Shown here: positions 45,802 to 55,251 of the stretch, in pieces
Layout of the letters: each line of letters begins with the position of its first letter
Numbering within the stretch: the stretch's first letter is position 1
DNA from: Mastigocoleus testarum BC008
GTDB lineage: Bacteria > Cyanobacteriota > Cyanobacteriia > Cyanobacteriales > Nostocaceae
Direction of reading: 5' to 3'
Assembly (NCBI RefSeq): GCF_001456025.1
Contig: NZ_LMTZ01000066.1
Span: forward strand, 62,001 to 126,000
Length of the DNA: 64,000 nt
The notes under the pieces: generated by a model
What the model saw: only the letters and a program-made list of their open reading frames with translations
What the model was told of the DNA's origin: nothing
Databases searched by the model: none
Made by a program: the position numbers and the translations under genes

Positions 45802-46554
45802 TTGACCGATCTTAAAGAGAGTTTAATTAAATCAGCCGATATTAGCAAACTTGAAGCAGAATATGCGACAAAAAGTCCGCAAGAAATTCTCGCCTTCGCT
45901 CTAGAGCAGTTTGACAATATTTCCATATCTTTCAGCGGTGCGGAAGATGTTGTTCTGGTTGATATGGCATCTAAAATCAAAAAAGATATTCAAGTATTTT
46001 CCATCGACACAGGTCGTCTGCATTCGGAAACCTACAAATTTATCGACAGGGTAAGAAAGCAATATCGCATTAAAATAGATGTAATTTTCCCCGATTCAAC
46101 AGAAGTCGAAAATCTAGTCAGAGAGAAAGGATTATTTAGTTTTTATGAGGATGGTCACAAAGAATGCTGCGGTATTCGTAAAGTGCGTCCACTACGCCGC
46201 AAACTAGCCCATCTCGATGCTTGGATTACAGGTCAACGCAGAGATCAAAACCCTGCCACTCGTGCAAGCGTTCCTGTAATTCAGATTGACTCAGCTTTTT
46301 CGACTGCAGAACGTACTCTAATTAAATTCAATCCGTTAGCTAATTGGACTTCAAAGCAAGTTTGGCAATATATTGAAGCTAACAATGTTCCTTACAACCA
46401 GCTACATGACAAAGGTTTTGTTAGTATTGGTTGCGAACCCTGTACGAGAACTGTTTTACCACATCAACACGAACGTCAAGGTCGTTGGTGGTGGGAAGAA
46501 GCAACAATGAAAGAATGTGGTTTCCACTCGATGAATACAGCACAGAATAATTAA
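45802..46554 (+). CDS. cysH: Phosphoadenylyl/adenylyl-sulfate reductase
   Basis: The protein of about 250 residues shows [48 protein letters not shown] and [24 protein letters not shown]. The CC and CxxC pairs are ligands of the [4Fe-4S] cluster of APS-type reductases, so adenylyl sulfate (APS) is the likely substrate; PAPS-only enzymes lack these. It reduces activated sulfate to sulfite in assimilation. A TTG start at 45802 is chosen because GGAGGGG lies six to eight bases upstream; an ATG at 45763 would add 13 residues without a ribosome site. Confidence 0.9.
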   Translation: MTDLKESLIKSADISKLEAEYATKSPQEILAFALEQFDNISISFSGAEDVVLVDMASKIKKDIQVFSIDTGRLHSETYKFIDRVRKQYRIKIDVIFPDSTEVENLVREKGLFSFYEDGHKECCGIRKVRPLRRKLAHLDAWITGQRRDQNPATRASVPVIQIDSAFSTAERTLIKFNPLANWTSKQVWQYIEANNVPYNQLHDKGFVSIGCEPCTRTVLPHQHERQGRWWWEEATMKECGFHSMNTAQNN

Positions 46555-46561
46555 TCTTTCA

Positions 46562-46631
46562 AGATTGGTAATGGGTAATAGGTAATCGGAAAAGTAATTA
46601 CCAATTACCAATTACCATTTACCAATTACCA
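46562..46631 (+). repeat. STRR with inverted halves
   Basis: ggtaatgggtaataggtaatcgg is followed by attaccaattaccaattaccatttaccaattac. The heptamer arrays are in opposite orientation and can fold on each other, between the convergent genes cysH and the membrane protein gene. Confidence 0.8.
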
Positions 46632-47066
46632 CTACTTATTTTGTTGATTAAATTTCAATTTTTTGCCTTTTTGCCATTCTTGTAGAAATAATCCAGACCA
46701 GATAATAAAACCAATTAGAGATAATCCAGCGATCGCATCACACCAAATCAACAAATGCATCTTGACCGACATTGGAATTACCATTGGATACAGGTAGTGT
46801 CCCGGACTGGAAACGCTAGTAATGGAATAAAAACCCAGACACAGGTAAGACCACCAAAAAAGTCCTTTCCGATATAGCCAATAACCCAATAATCCAAAAG
46901 GTGTCATAAGAATCAGAGTGGCAAAAACTCCTACTGTCGTAAACCATTCGGGTTCGGGGTATTGCTCGACAAAGATAGCATTATCCGTGTAGTGCAGCGT
47001 TGTAGAAATTATGTTAAGAGCTACCAAAATTAGTAGTACTATTTGAGTATTATTTTCGGGTTTCAC
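46632..47066 (-). CDS. Four-helix membrane protein of unknown function
   Basis: The 144-residue protein has four hydrophobic helices. Conserved-looking polar patches are THYTD-like TTLHYTDNAIFVEQYPEPEW, GHYLYPMVIPM and HLLIWCDA, with several histidines that could face a membrane cavity. No family can be named with confidence. It is transcribed alone, on minus. Confidence 0.6.
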   Translation of the reverse strand: MKPENNTQIVLLILVALNIISTTLHYTDNAIFVEQYPEPEWFTTVGVFATLILMTPFGLLGYWLYRKGLFWWSYLCLGFYSITSVSSPGHYLYPMVIPMSVKMHLLIWCDAIAGLSLIGFIIWSGLFLQEWQKGKKLKFNQQNK

Positions 47067-47239
47067 GTGTTTGTATTAACCTAGTTTAAATTAGCCATTT
47101 CTAACACGATAAAACCTCATGGAAAAGTAGTATATTACCCAAATAGGTAGATTGTTTAACTGGAATCAACAATTCTATTTGCATTTTATTTCAAAAATTT
47201 ATAATTGATTTCAAAATTTATAATTGATTTCAAAAAATT

Positions 47240-47716
47240 ATGAAAAAACTTTTCTTAACTATTTTGGCATGCGGCATATTTATTACTCCTGCTTACGCAA
47301 GTCCTATAATCAGTAATAATAAAAAAGATGGGATACTAAGATTCAAAAGTATCTACAGTGTTCCAGAAACAGCCCAGCGCTTTGAATCTTTTGCCAAAGA
47401 GCAAGGTTTAAACATTGTTGCAAAAGTTGACCACCAAGCAGGAGCAGAATCTGTAAAGCAAAAGCTACGCCCAACTCGGTTAATCATATTTGGTAATCCT
47501 AAAGCCGGTACGCCTTTAATGCAGTGCAATCAAAGCGCAGCAATAGATCTACCACAAAAAGCACTTATTTGGGAAGATGAAAAAGGGCAAGTATGGCTTG
47601 GCTATAACAGTCCAAAATATCTATCTTTCCGCCATAAGTTTAAGAATTGTGGTGAAGAAGCTGTTCAAAGAATTGAGAATGCTTTGAATACTCTAGCTCG
47701 AAAAGTAACTAAGTAG
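47240..47716 (+). CDS. Secreted DUF302 protein
   Basis: The 158-residue protein has a signal peptide (MKKLFLTILACGIFITPAYA, cleaved about residue 20). The DUF302 domain follows: VPETAQRFESFAKEQGLNIVAKVDH, RPTRLIIFGNPKAGTPLMQ, AIDLPQKALIWEDEKGQVWLGYN. DUF302 is a small alpha-beta fold found in many bacteria, function unknown. The upstream region holds two copies of ttataattgatttcaaaa just before the ATG. Confidence 0.85.
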   Translation: MKKLFLTILACGIFITPAYASPIISNNKKDGILRFKSIYSVPETAQRFESFAKEQGLNIVAKVDHQAGAESVKQKLRPTRLIIFGNPKAGTPLMQCNQSAAIDLPQKALIWEDEKGQVWLGYNSPKYLSFRHKFKNCGEEAVQRIENALNTLARKVTK

Positions 47717-47789
47717 ATATTACTTAAAACTTATTCAAAATTAAAATAGCTACATTAACAAAATCCCAAATAACTACTTACTACATACT

Positions 47790-48125
47790 ATGCATATTAC
47801 AATCGTCAAAAAGATAACATTGAATGGTAACGATTGTCCTAAGTCTGCCAAAGTCCTCAAAGAACTAAAAGATTTGGGATTAATTGACCAAATTAATGAA
47901 ATTATAGTTGCTGACGAGCGCGAACCATCAAGTGAAGGATTTGCTTTAGCGTCAAAATATAACGTAGAAGCTGCACCCTTTTTTATCGTCACTGATGATG
48001 ATGGTTCTACGCGCGTTTACAAGGCATATCATAAATTTCTTAAAGAGATTTTTGATCGAGAAGTGTCTGAAAGTGACGAAATTTCTGAGATTATGGCTCA
48101 AAATCCCGATCTTGATTTTATCTGA
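47790..48125 (+). CDS. Thioredoxin-fold small protein
   Basis: The 111-residue protein has a thioredoxin-like layout: beta ITIVKKITL, then NGNDCPKSAKVLKELKD with one Cys at the helix start, then SKYNVEAAPFFIVTDDDG with the cis-Pro position (AAP). Only the first Cys of a CxxC is present (CPKS), resembling monothiol glutaredoxin-like proteins. Partners are unknown. It starts 73 bases after the DUF302 gene and may be co-transcribed with it. Confidence 0.65.
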   Translation: MHITIVKKITLNGNDCPKSAKVLKELKDLGLIDQINEIIVADEREPSSEGFALASKYNVEAAPFFIVTDDDGSTRVYKAYHKFLKEIFDREVSESDEISEIMAQNPDLDFI

Positions 48126-48170
48126 GGATTTTAGGAGTTCTATTAGTCACACTTGCAAATATAAAATACT

Positions 48171-49892
48171 TCAAAACAAAAAATACCTCTGTGCCATGGG
48201 GACAACTGTAGCGGGTTCGCAGGTTAATAATTCACCATCTGCTTTTACTTCATAGGTTTCTGGATCGACTTCGATATTAGGTAAGGCATCATTTAACTTC
48301 ATATCCCTCTTGCTCAAGTTACGAGTTCCAGAAACTGCGATCGCTTTCTTTTGTAGACCAAGTTGACTAGGAATTCCCCTTTCCAGGGAAATTTGGGAAA
48401 TGAAAGTCAATGAAGTCGCGTGACGCGCTCCTGCAAAACTACCAAACATTGGTTGCATGTGAACGGGTTGTGGTGTGGGAATACTTGCATTTGCATCCCC
48501 CATCTGCGACCATGCGATAAATCCACCCTTAATAACTATCTCCGGTTTCACCCCGAAAAAAGCCGGACGCCACAAACATAAATCAGCTAATTTCCCTTCT
48601 TCCACCGAGCCCACATACTCAGAAATGCCGTGAGCGATCGCCGGATTAATTGTATACTTAGCTACATATCTTTTTGCCCGAAAATTATCTGCTCTTTGTT
48701 CTTCTCCTTGAGGAATTTTAGATAAATTACCCCTCTGAACTTTCATTTTATGGGCTGTCTGCCAAGTACGAATTATGACTTCACCAACACGTCCCATTGC
48801 CTGAGAATCAGAAGCAATCATGCTAAAGGCTCCGAGATCGTGCAAAATATCTTCTGCAGCTATGGTTTCTCTACGAATGCGGGATTCAGCAAAAGCAACA
48901 TCTTCTGGAATTGCAGGGTCGAGGTGATGACACACCATCAACATATCCAGATGTTCGTCTAAAGTATTTAAAGTATAAGGACGGGTAGGATTAGTAGAAG
49001 ATGGCAAAACATTAGCTTCCCCACAAACCTTAATGATATCTGGTGCGTGTCCGCCCCCTGCACCTTCAGTATGATAAGTGTGAATGACCCGGTTTTTGAA
49101 AGCAGCGATGGTATTTTCTACAAAACCTGCTTCGTTGAGAGTATCAGTGTGAATTGCAACTTGAACATCATATTTATCAGCAACACTCAAACAAGTATCG
49201 ATCGCAGCAGGAGTAGTTCCCCAGTCCTCATGCAGTTTTAAGCCCATCGCTCCGGCTTGCAATTGTTCGACTAATCCCTGAGGTTGACTGCTATTACCTT
49301 TACCCAAAAACCCTAAGTTAACTGGAAAAGCATCAGCAGCTTGCAGCATTCGGTAAATATTATTAGGACCTGGGGTACAAGTAGTAGCATTTGTGCCAGT
49401 CGCAGGACCTGTACCGCCACCCAACATTGTAGTAATTCCAGATGCGATCGCAACTTCGATTTGTTGGGGACAAATAAAGTGAATGTGGGAATCAATACCA
49501 CCAGCTGTCAGAATCATTCCTTCACCAGCTACAGCTTCGGTTCCGGGACCAATAATAATATCTACATTATCTTGAATATAAGGATTTCCAGCTTTACCAA
49601 TTTTAAATATTTTGCCGTCTTTAATGCCAATATCTGCTTTAACGATACCCCACCAATCGAGAATTAAAGCATTAGTTATTACCATATCAACAGCACCATC
49701 ACTGTTAGAGATGGGAGATTGTCCCATTCCATCGCGAATTACTTTACCGCCACCAAATTTTACTTCTTCACCGTATTGAGTGAAATCTCGTTCGACTTCG
49801 ATAAATAATTCTGTATCAGCAAGTCGGACGCGGTCGCCGACTGTGGGACCATAGGTTTCAGCGTAAGCACGCCGTGACATTCGGTAGGGCAT
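48171..49892 (-). CDS. ureC: Urease subunit alpha
   Basis: The 573-residue catalytic subunit shows all metal-site motifs: [24 protein letters not shown] with the carbamylated Lys, [29 protein letters not shown], the flap MVCHHLD, and [12 protein letters not shown]. It hydrolyses urea with two Ni ions once assembled with UreA and UreB. The start [21 protein letters not shown] is standard. No ureA, ureB or accessory gene is adjacent on either side, so the urease genes must be split in this genome. The upstream region is only 237 bases long. Confidence 0.97.
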   Translation of the reverse strand: MPYRMSRRAYAETYGPTVGDRVRLADTELFIEVERDFTQYGEEVKFGGGKVIRDGMGQSPISNSDGAVDMVITNALILDWWGIVKADIGIKDGKIFKIGKAGNPYIQDNVDIIIGPGTEAVAGEGMILTAGGIDSHIHFICPQQIEVAIASGITTMLGGGTGPATGTNATTCTPGPNNIYRMLQAADAFPVNLGFLGKGNSSQPQGLVEQLQAGAMGLKLHEDWGTTPAAIDTCLSVADKYDVQVAIHTDTLNEAGFVENTIAAFKNRVIHTYHTEGAGGGHAPDIIKVCGEANVLPSSTNPTRPYTLNTLDEHLDMLMVCHHLDPAIPEDVAFAESRIRRETIAAEDILHDLGAFSMIASDSQAMGRVGEVIIRTWQTAHKMKVQRGNLSKIPQGEEQRADNFRAKRYVAKYTINPAIAHGISEYVGSVEEGKLADLCLWRPAFFGVKPEIVIKGGFIAWSQMGDANASIPTPQPVHMQPMFGSFAGARHATSLTFISQISLERGIPSQLGLQKKAIAVSGTRNLSKRDMKLNDALPNIEVDPETYEVKADGELLTCEPATVVPMAQRYFLF

Positions 49893-50129
49893 AGAAAAAT
49901 AAGCTCGGTTAAATCACTTTGAATATTTTTGAGCATATTCAAGGATATAGTGAGAATTATTTGTATAAATTTATAATTTCATCTGATAAATTTATGACTA
50001 CAAGATTTAAGTTTATAAAATTTAAATCTTTATTGCTGACACTATCTAATTTATTGTTAAGACTTTCTCAAAATTCAATAAAAGCCGAGTCTAGTTAATA
50101 CTAATAGGGATTATTCACTAACAAGTTAT

Positions 50130-50807
50130 TTAGTCAGAAACGCAAGTATGTAATAAATTAATACCTAGTTCTTCTCTCCACTGAGACAAAGGCTTCTCCC
50201 AATTTGCTTCCCACTTTTGAGCAAATAATGGTTTCACTTTAGAGCCCATCGTATACCCAGAAGTAAGCTGTTCTAACAAAGTTCCAAGTAATTCTGGACT
50301 TTGAAAAATAGTTCTAAACAATCCTCCAGCTAATAATATCACTGGCATAGGTAAACGGGTTTGAGCAAGACTAAATGATTGAATTCCTAATTCTCCCATC
50401 TGACTTGTATCAAATCCTGTTACTACATGCCAGATATCATGAGTTTGCCTCATGCGAAAAAGAATATAGCTGATGTCATCTTCAATTTTTATCTTACGAT
50501 AGGAACCCGGTGTAAAACCTAATTTCTTCATATGAGAAGCATATATATAACCTAAAGATTCTTCCGGATATTCCAGCAAAACATCTAGATTTGGTGTTGC
50601 TCCGACATAACGTTCGTTGATTATTTCCTCAACTTCTGGTTTTGTCTTGAGGTAATTTGCGGCTAATTTAGTCGCATTGTTATATCGCATTCCCTCCACA
50701 ATATCGAATACAGATTCGACTTGATTAAGATTCATCCAAAGGGAAATAAATCCCCTTATTACCATCAAAGATCTCAAGTTTAATCGTGGTAAGGCTGTTA
50801 GCAGCAT
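50130..50807 (-). CDS. Coq4-family protein
   Basis: The 225-residue protein carries the Coq4 zinc motif HDIWHVVTGFDTSQMGE (HDxxH-x11-E) and an adjacent TRLPMPVILLAGGLFRTIF. In mitochondria Coq4 takes part in ubiquinone synthesis. Cyanobacteria make plastoquinone instead, so the substrate here is open. Residues 1-40 are hydrophobic and may contact membranes. It is on minus, 216 bases downstream of the methyltransferase-HIT gene. Confidence 0.8.
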   Translation of the reverse strand: MLLTALPRLNLRSLMVIRGFISLWMNLNQVESVFDIVEGMRYNNATKLAANYLKTKPEVEEIINERYVGATPNLDVLLEYPEESLGYIYASHMKKLGFTPGSYRKIKIEDDISYILFRMRQTHDIWHVVTGFDTSQMGELGIQSFSLAQTRLPMPVILLAGGLFRTIFQSPELLGTLLEQLTSGYTMGSKVKPLFAQKWEANWEKPLSQWREELGINLLHTCVSD

Positions 50808-51023
50808 ATGGCACTTCCAAGTACATTAGTTACTATTCAAGCTGGAGTAAAATGCACCAGCTGAAAATCTGTAATGTATAAATACTCTATGGGAAATGCT
50901 AATTTCGAATTTTTTGATTCTATTGGAGAATATTATTTTCAATAACTTGAAAAATGGCAACAGAAGTTGTTGCAGCATCATACAAGTATTGCTACATGTA
51001 TGTTAGTACTTGTATGTTAGTGC

Positions 51024-51890
51024 TTATTTTAATGCCATGCTACGTCTTGGAATCACACTTCTAATTCCACCTTTAGCACCGGTAACATCACTCTTATAAC
51101 GCGGAATAATATGAATCCCGGCATGCATAACATTTTGTCCCGCATCCCGATTGATATTCATTCCCACATTAAATCCATCAGGTGCAAATTCTTTAGCGAT
51201 CAATGCTTGCACTTTATTTACCATCAACCAACAAGCAGCTTGCTCTTTAAAGGCTAAGTCAAAATAGTTACTTATATGTCGTTTAGGAATAACTAAAACG
51301 TGACCTTTACTTGCAGGATAACCATCATACATTGCATAAGCTGTGGCAGATTCGGTCAATAGTTTGAGATTTTTATGCGGATTACAAAATATACAGCGTT
51401 CTGATGAATTAATTTGTTGATTGTAGTGAGTATATTCATAAAACTCACAATTATCATTTAAATATACAGTCTTAAAGGGAAGCTTAACGATACATTGGTA
51501 GGTTGGTTTTTTATGGACATAATGTTCTCGAAAACCTTCTTTGATAATATCTCTCCTCACCGCGTAGTAAGCTTTACCTCCAGGTTTTAATAAATGTGAT
51601 ACTTCCATTAAAACATTCGCTTGTTCTTCAGGGAATAAAACATTCAAAACATAACAACAAATTATTGTGTCAAATTTACCATAGGGGTATTGAGAAAAAT
51701 AGTATGGATCGTACCCAATTATATCCAATCCTTTTGCTTTTAAGAGCTTTACATCATTTCCAAAGCCACAGCCAAAGTCCAAAATTCTACCTTTTAGTAG
51801 TTGTTTTCTTAATAAAAAGTTTGCAGGAAATGATAATTTAGTCCTTTCTATTGCTGTAAGGTGACTGAATTCATTATTTCGGTTTTTCAT
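51024..51890 (-). CDS. Methyltransferase-HIT domain fusion protein
   Basis: The 288-residue protein joins an N-terminal SAM methyltransferase (ILDFGCGFGNDVKLLKAKGL, about 36-55; VSHLLKPGGKAYYAV, about 98-112) to a C-terminal HIT domain. The HIT part begins with CIFCNPHK and contains SKGHVLVIPKRHISNYFDL and QNVMHAGIHIIPRY. HIT hydrolases use a HxHxH triad whose middle His is the nucleophile; here it reads HAGIH, with Gly in the middle. The methyltransferase has lost several strands between SAM loop and post-motif (short spacing). The fusion suggests nucleotide-linked methyl transfer, but no substrate is known. Confidence 0.8.
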   Translation of the reverse strand: MKNRNNEFSHLTAIERTKLSFPANFLLRKQLLKGRILDFGCGFGNDVKLLKAKGLDIIGYDPYYFSQYPYGKFDTIICCYVLNVLFPEEQANVLMEVSHLLKPGGKAYYAVRRDIIKEGFREHYVHKKPTYQCIVKLPFKTVYLNDNCEFYEYTHYNQQINSSERCIFCNPHKNLKLLTESATAYAMYDGYPASKGHVLVIPKRHISNYFDLAFKEQAACWLMVNKVQALIAKEFAPDGFNVGMNINRDAGQNVMHAGIHIIPRYKSDVTGAKGGIRSVIPRRSMALK

Positions 51891-52383
51891 TTCTTCTTAT
51901 AAGTAGTTACTAATAGGTTATGAATAGTAGATAAATTTAATACCGATTAGTAATTACTCGACATCACTACTAACAACATCACAAATATGTAATCATTTAT
52001 AATCTTGTTCAAAACATAGCCTATAATGCTACTTAAAATACTCCGTAAATTTTCGGCATTTTTGTGATTAACTTGTTTTAATTTAAATAAATTATGTGGG
52101 TATTGCTTAAGATTTATCTTCTATTTTGCAAGTATTGTGGATATTTCACGCTGAAGAACACGGCAATCAAACCAGCTGATATTTAATTTCTATAGTGGGG
52201 TCTTTAAAAGTATCAAAAATTCTTGTATTTAAATGAGGTCTTATTTTAAAACCAGTTGCGACAAAATTCTGAGTAGCTGTGTGATTATGTAATATCAATT
52301 CCTCACAATTTCCCATATTTCCTTACTTCAAAGACATACTTTTTATCACAGATTTAACTTTAAATATTTAGTTTACTGATTGA
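51891..52383. other. Intergenic region with a possible small gene
   Basis: About 490 AT-rich bases. A 49-codon open frame on minus (52167-52316) is the only coding candidate. Confidence 0.45.
52167..52316 (-). CDS. Possible 49-residue protein or gene fragment
   Basis: The frame reads MGNCEELILHNHTATQNFVA and continues with TGFKIRPHLNTRIFDTFKDP to IKYQLV. The NHTATQNFVATGFK stretch resembles the end of a GNAT acetyltransferase, which would make this a truncated remnant. There is no clear ribosome site. Confidence 0.25.
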   Translation of the reverse strand: MGNCEELILHNHTATQNFVATGFKIRPHLNTRIFDTFKDPTIEIKYQLV

Positions 52384-52764
52384 GTGTTCCAAAAATACGA
52401 GATAGATATGAGAATATATCCTCTGGGAAACAAAAAAAATTCTGAAGTAAAAGCAACATCTATGATACGTAAGATCACCACGAGAGAACAGCGTCTAATT
52501 TCACTTTATAAAAACTGGGATTTTGGCATGACACCAAAGCAGTTCTACACAAAATGGGGTGTTACTTATAAAGATATTGCTCAAATTTGCGATCGCTCTG
52601 ATTCTACTGTAAGAAATTGGTTTAGAAGTAATTCTGATAAGCACTACCCAACAAAAAATGATTTACTTCACCTTGCTTTAATGGATTTCTTGCTAGAACA
52701 TTTCGAAGAAGTCCCCGAAAATATTTTGCAATGGTTAAACATAGATAAATTACCACATGCTTAA
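52384..52764 (+). CDS. Small helix-turn-helix protein of a Nostocales family
   Basis: The 126-residue protein carries an HTH-like core TTREQRLISLYKNWDFGMT then KQFYTKWGVTYKDIAQICDR and STVRNWF (about 31-78), followed by HLALMDFLLEHFEEVPENIL. I recall the same pattern in many short proteins of filamentous cyanobacteria; function unknown, DNA binding likely. Start is uncertain: GTG at 52384, ATG at 52408 or ATG at 52462 all precede the core. It lies 470 bases upstream of the photoreceptor gene in the same direction. Confidence 0.7.
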   Translation: MFQKYEIDMRIYPLGNKKNSEVKATSMIRKITTREQRLISLYKNWDFGMTPKQFYTKWGVTYKDIAQICDRSDSTVRNWFRSNSDKHYPTKNDLLHLALMDFLLEHFEEVPENILQWLNIDKLPHA

Positions 52765-53232
52765 TGTATGTGGTTAGAAGTTATATTGTTTGAATTTACA
52801 TGATTTTAAATACTTACAAGCATGTAATGGATAGAGGCAAAAACTTTGTCATTGTTTGTCATTGAATCGATTCATGGTAGATTTTAATGCGTTTATAACT
52901 ATGATTGTGCTATCGGAGAAAAAAATATAGAATCAAGCATAATATATACTGAAAAACTATATTTCTATAAATTATTTCTCCCTAAATTTGTCAAATAATC
53001 ACTACTTAGATATTCTTCTATTAATATCGCTTGCTCAATATGGAATAATTTCTTGGAAATAGTTTTAAGTTTTGAAATTATAAGTTATCCAGTTATAACT
53101 TATGAAGTATTTGGTTGAATATTCTGATTATTTTACGAATTAAGAACCAAAAACTCTAACGTTAAAAAATTTAAAAAAATACTCTTTAAATGCAAATTTA
53201 AACATTAAATCAACTTAAACTGAATTTAGGAA
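52765..53232. other. Spacer upstream of the photoreceptor gene
   Basis: About 470 AT-rich bases, no gene; tttgtcattg is repeated in tandem at about 52845-52866. Confidence 0.45.
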
Positions 53233-54573
53233 ATGCATAGTAATATCAATGAGACAACTGTATTACGTCAGATAACAAAATATATCCGTCAAAAGTTAGA
53301 ATTAAAAGTCATTTTGACCGCTGCTGCTGCAGATCTGCGTTTATTCCTGGGAATTGATAGGGTAAAAGTCTGTAAGTTTAACCTGGATGGAAGCGGTGAG
53401 GTAATTGCTGAATCTGTAAATGATGATGGTTTACCATCTATGCTGGGATTACATTTTCCTGGTGATGAAATTCCTGCTGAAACTCGTGAGTTATATCTTA
53501 AGGTACGAGTGCGGTCAATTGTGAATGTTGACACTAAAGAAATTGCTCAAAGCGCACTATATGATTTGGAAACGGCAGAGATCCTTTCTGAAGAAATTTG
53601 CTATCGTGCAGTAGACCCATGTCATTTGGAGTATTTGACAGCCATCGGTGTCAAATCATCTGTTGTCTTACCTATTTTATATGATGGAAAACTCTGGGGT
53701 TTATTAGCATGTCACCACAGTAAACCACGTTTGATTTCAGAAGCAGATCTGGAATTGGTTCAAATGGTTGTTGAGCAAATTTCAGTAGCAATTGCTCAAA
53801 ATACTCTTCTCTCCCAAGTACCAGAGAGAAATCTTAGAGAAAATAGTATCAAGCATGTCGTTACTCTATTGCATTCATTATCTACGGTAGAATTACAAGC
53901 TGCTTTGGCGCAAGCTATTGTTGCATTTGGTGGTTCTGGAGGTAGGCTTTGTATTGCTAAAAAAAGTGAGGGAAACAAAATTGACAGCTTTATAGACTGT
54001 CTGGAAAATTCCAGCGACAGTCTCAAGCTTTATACCCATGGTAAACAGCCTGTAATGCCAAAACTAGCAAAATACCAATTGATGGAACAGTATAGTGTTT
54101 GGCAAGAATATTATAAATCTGGTGATTATGATATTTGGGCAATTTCAGATATATATCAAGTTCACGAATTACGCTTTTTGCAGGTTGCTTTTCAAGGTTC
54201 TCAAGTCTGTAGTCTCTTAATGATTCCACTCCAGTATCGTCAGCACTTATTGGGATATTTAAGTATTTTTCGCAACAAATTAGAGCGAGAAACTTTTTGG
54301 GCGGGAGAGTTTGAATCAGATCAAAGACAATTATACCCTCGCCAATCTCTTAATGCTTGGCGAGATACCACTAAGACTCTATCTTGTGAATGGAGTGCAA
54401 AAGAAATTGACTTAGCCCGCGAAATTAGTAAACAATTTGCCTTTGCAGTTCAAGAATATCAACTACAACAAGAATTCGATAAGCAAACTGATAACTTGCA
54501 GAATACGATGCAAAAACAGCAGGCATTAGTAAAAGCTTTGACTAAGATGCGACAAATTCCTTGGACCAGATAA
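53233..54573 (+). CDS. Bilin-type GAF photoreceptor protein without an output domain
   Basis: The 446-residue protein begins with a GAF domain (about 1-190) of the phytochrome/cyanobacteriochrome class. Markers are GLPSMLGLHFPGDEIPAETR, the Cys-His pair in VDPCHLEYLTAIGVKSSVV (chromophore-attachment position) and LWGLLACHHSKPR. A second GAF-like domain (about 205-420) contains LMIPLQYRQHLLGYLSIFR and ETFWAGEFESDQRQLYPR, and a short coiled coil ends the protein. Homologous sensors usually continue into PAS, histidine kinase or GGDEF domains; here a stop follows the coiled coil. It could signal by partner binding, or be truncated. No lyase or pigment synthesis gene is adjacent. Confidence 0.8.
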   Translation: MHSNINETTVLRQITKYIRQKLELKVILTAAAADLRLFLGIDRVKVCKFNLDGSGEVIAESVNDDGLPSMLGLHFPGDEIPAETRELYLKVRVRSIVNVDTKEIAQSALYDLETAEILSEEICYRAVDPCHLEYLTAIGVKSSVVLPILYDGKLWGLLACHHSKPRLISEADLELVQMVVEQISVAIAQNTLLSQVPERNLRENSIKHVVTLLHSLSTVELQAALAQAIVAFGGSGGRLCIAKKSEGNKIDSFIDCLENSSDSLKLYTHGKQPVMPKLAKYQLMEQYSVWQEYYKSGDYDIWAISDIYQVHELRFLQVAFQGSQVCSLLMIPLQYRQHLLGYLSIFRNKLERETFWAGEFESDQRQLYPRQSLNAWRDTTKTLSCEWSAKEIDLAREISKQFAFAVQEYQLQQEFDKQTDNLQNTMQKQQALVKALTKMRQIPWTR

Positions 54574-55251
54574 AGAGCAGAATACAGGAGTTAAGAATGG
54601 AATAAGCTTTACGCCTAAATTTTAGCTATTTATCTATACCTTACTTACCTGCTATCTGCTATAAGATCCTTTCAATATCAACAATAGATATTGAAGGGAA
54701 TTTATTAATTTTTATTGTTATTTATTTTCAATAAAGATTTAAGAGCTAAATACCTTTGATTCGTTATCCCCGAAAGCGAGGAAATATAAAGATACCTCAA
54801 CTATCTTCAATTAAAATTTGTCTATTTTATGCAAAATGCTTGACATTTATTGAAGTATTTACTTATTCGGGTTTAATACTACATAAATTAGTTCAATGTC
54901 TGTAATTTTTTGCTAGTATTACATGTTGTTTGCTAAGTGAAAAATAACTCACATGAATGGTAATTTCGACCTCCCAGAGAAACAGCTACCCTTTGGTAAG
55001 ACATAAATTGTCGCTTTCGGCTATTTCTTTTTGTCTAATATGTATATATTTGTATAATAACAAGTCAAAATACTGATTTTATAAGCCTTTACTTGACTCA
55101 AATATAGCAGTTCGATTAAGAAATCAAGGGTTCTTAAGTACATAGTATTTCACTTTTATAGTTGCAAATCAGAATACGACTTTTCTCATTGATTGCAGCT
55201 AAAAGTAACTGTCGAATTTTTCCGCTTTTTATAAAATAGCGTTAAATTATA
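54574..55251. other. Gene-free region between photoreceptor and ATPase genes
   Basis: About 680 AT-rich bases without frames of note. No kinase-like remnant that would extend the photoreceptor was seen in any frame. Confidence 0.5.
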
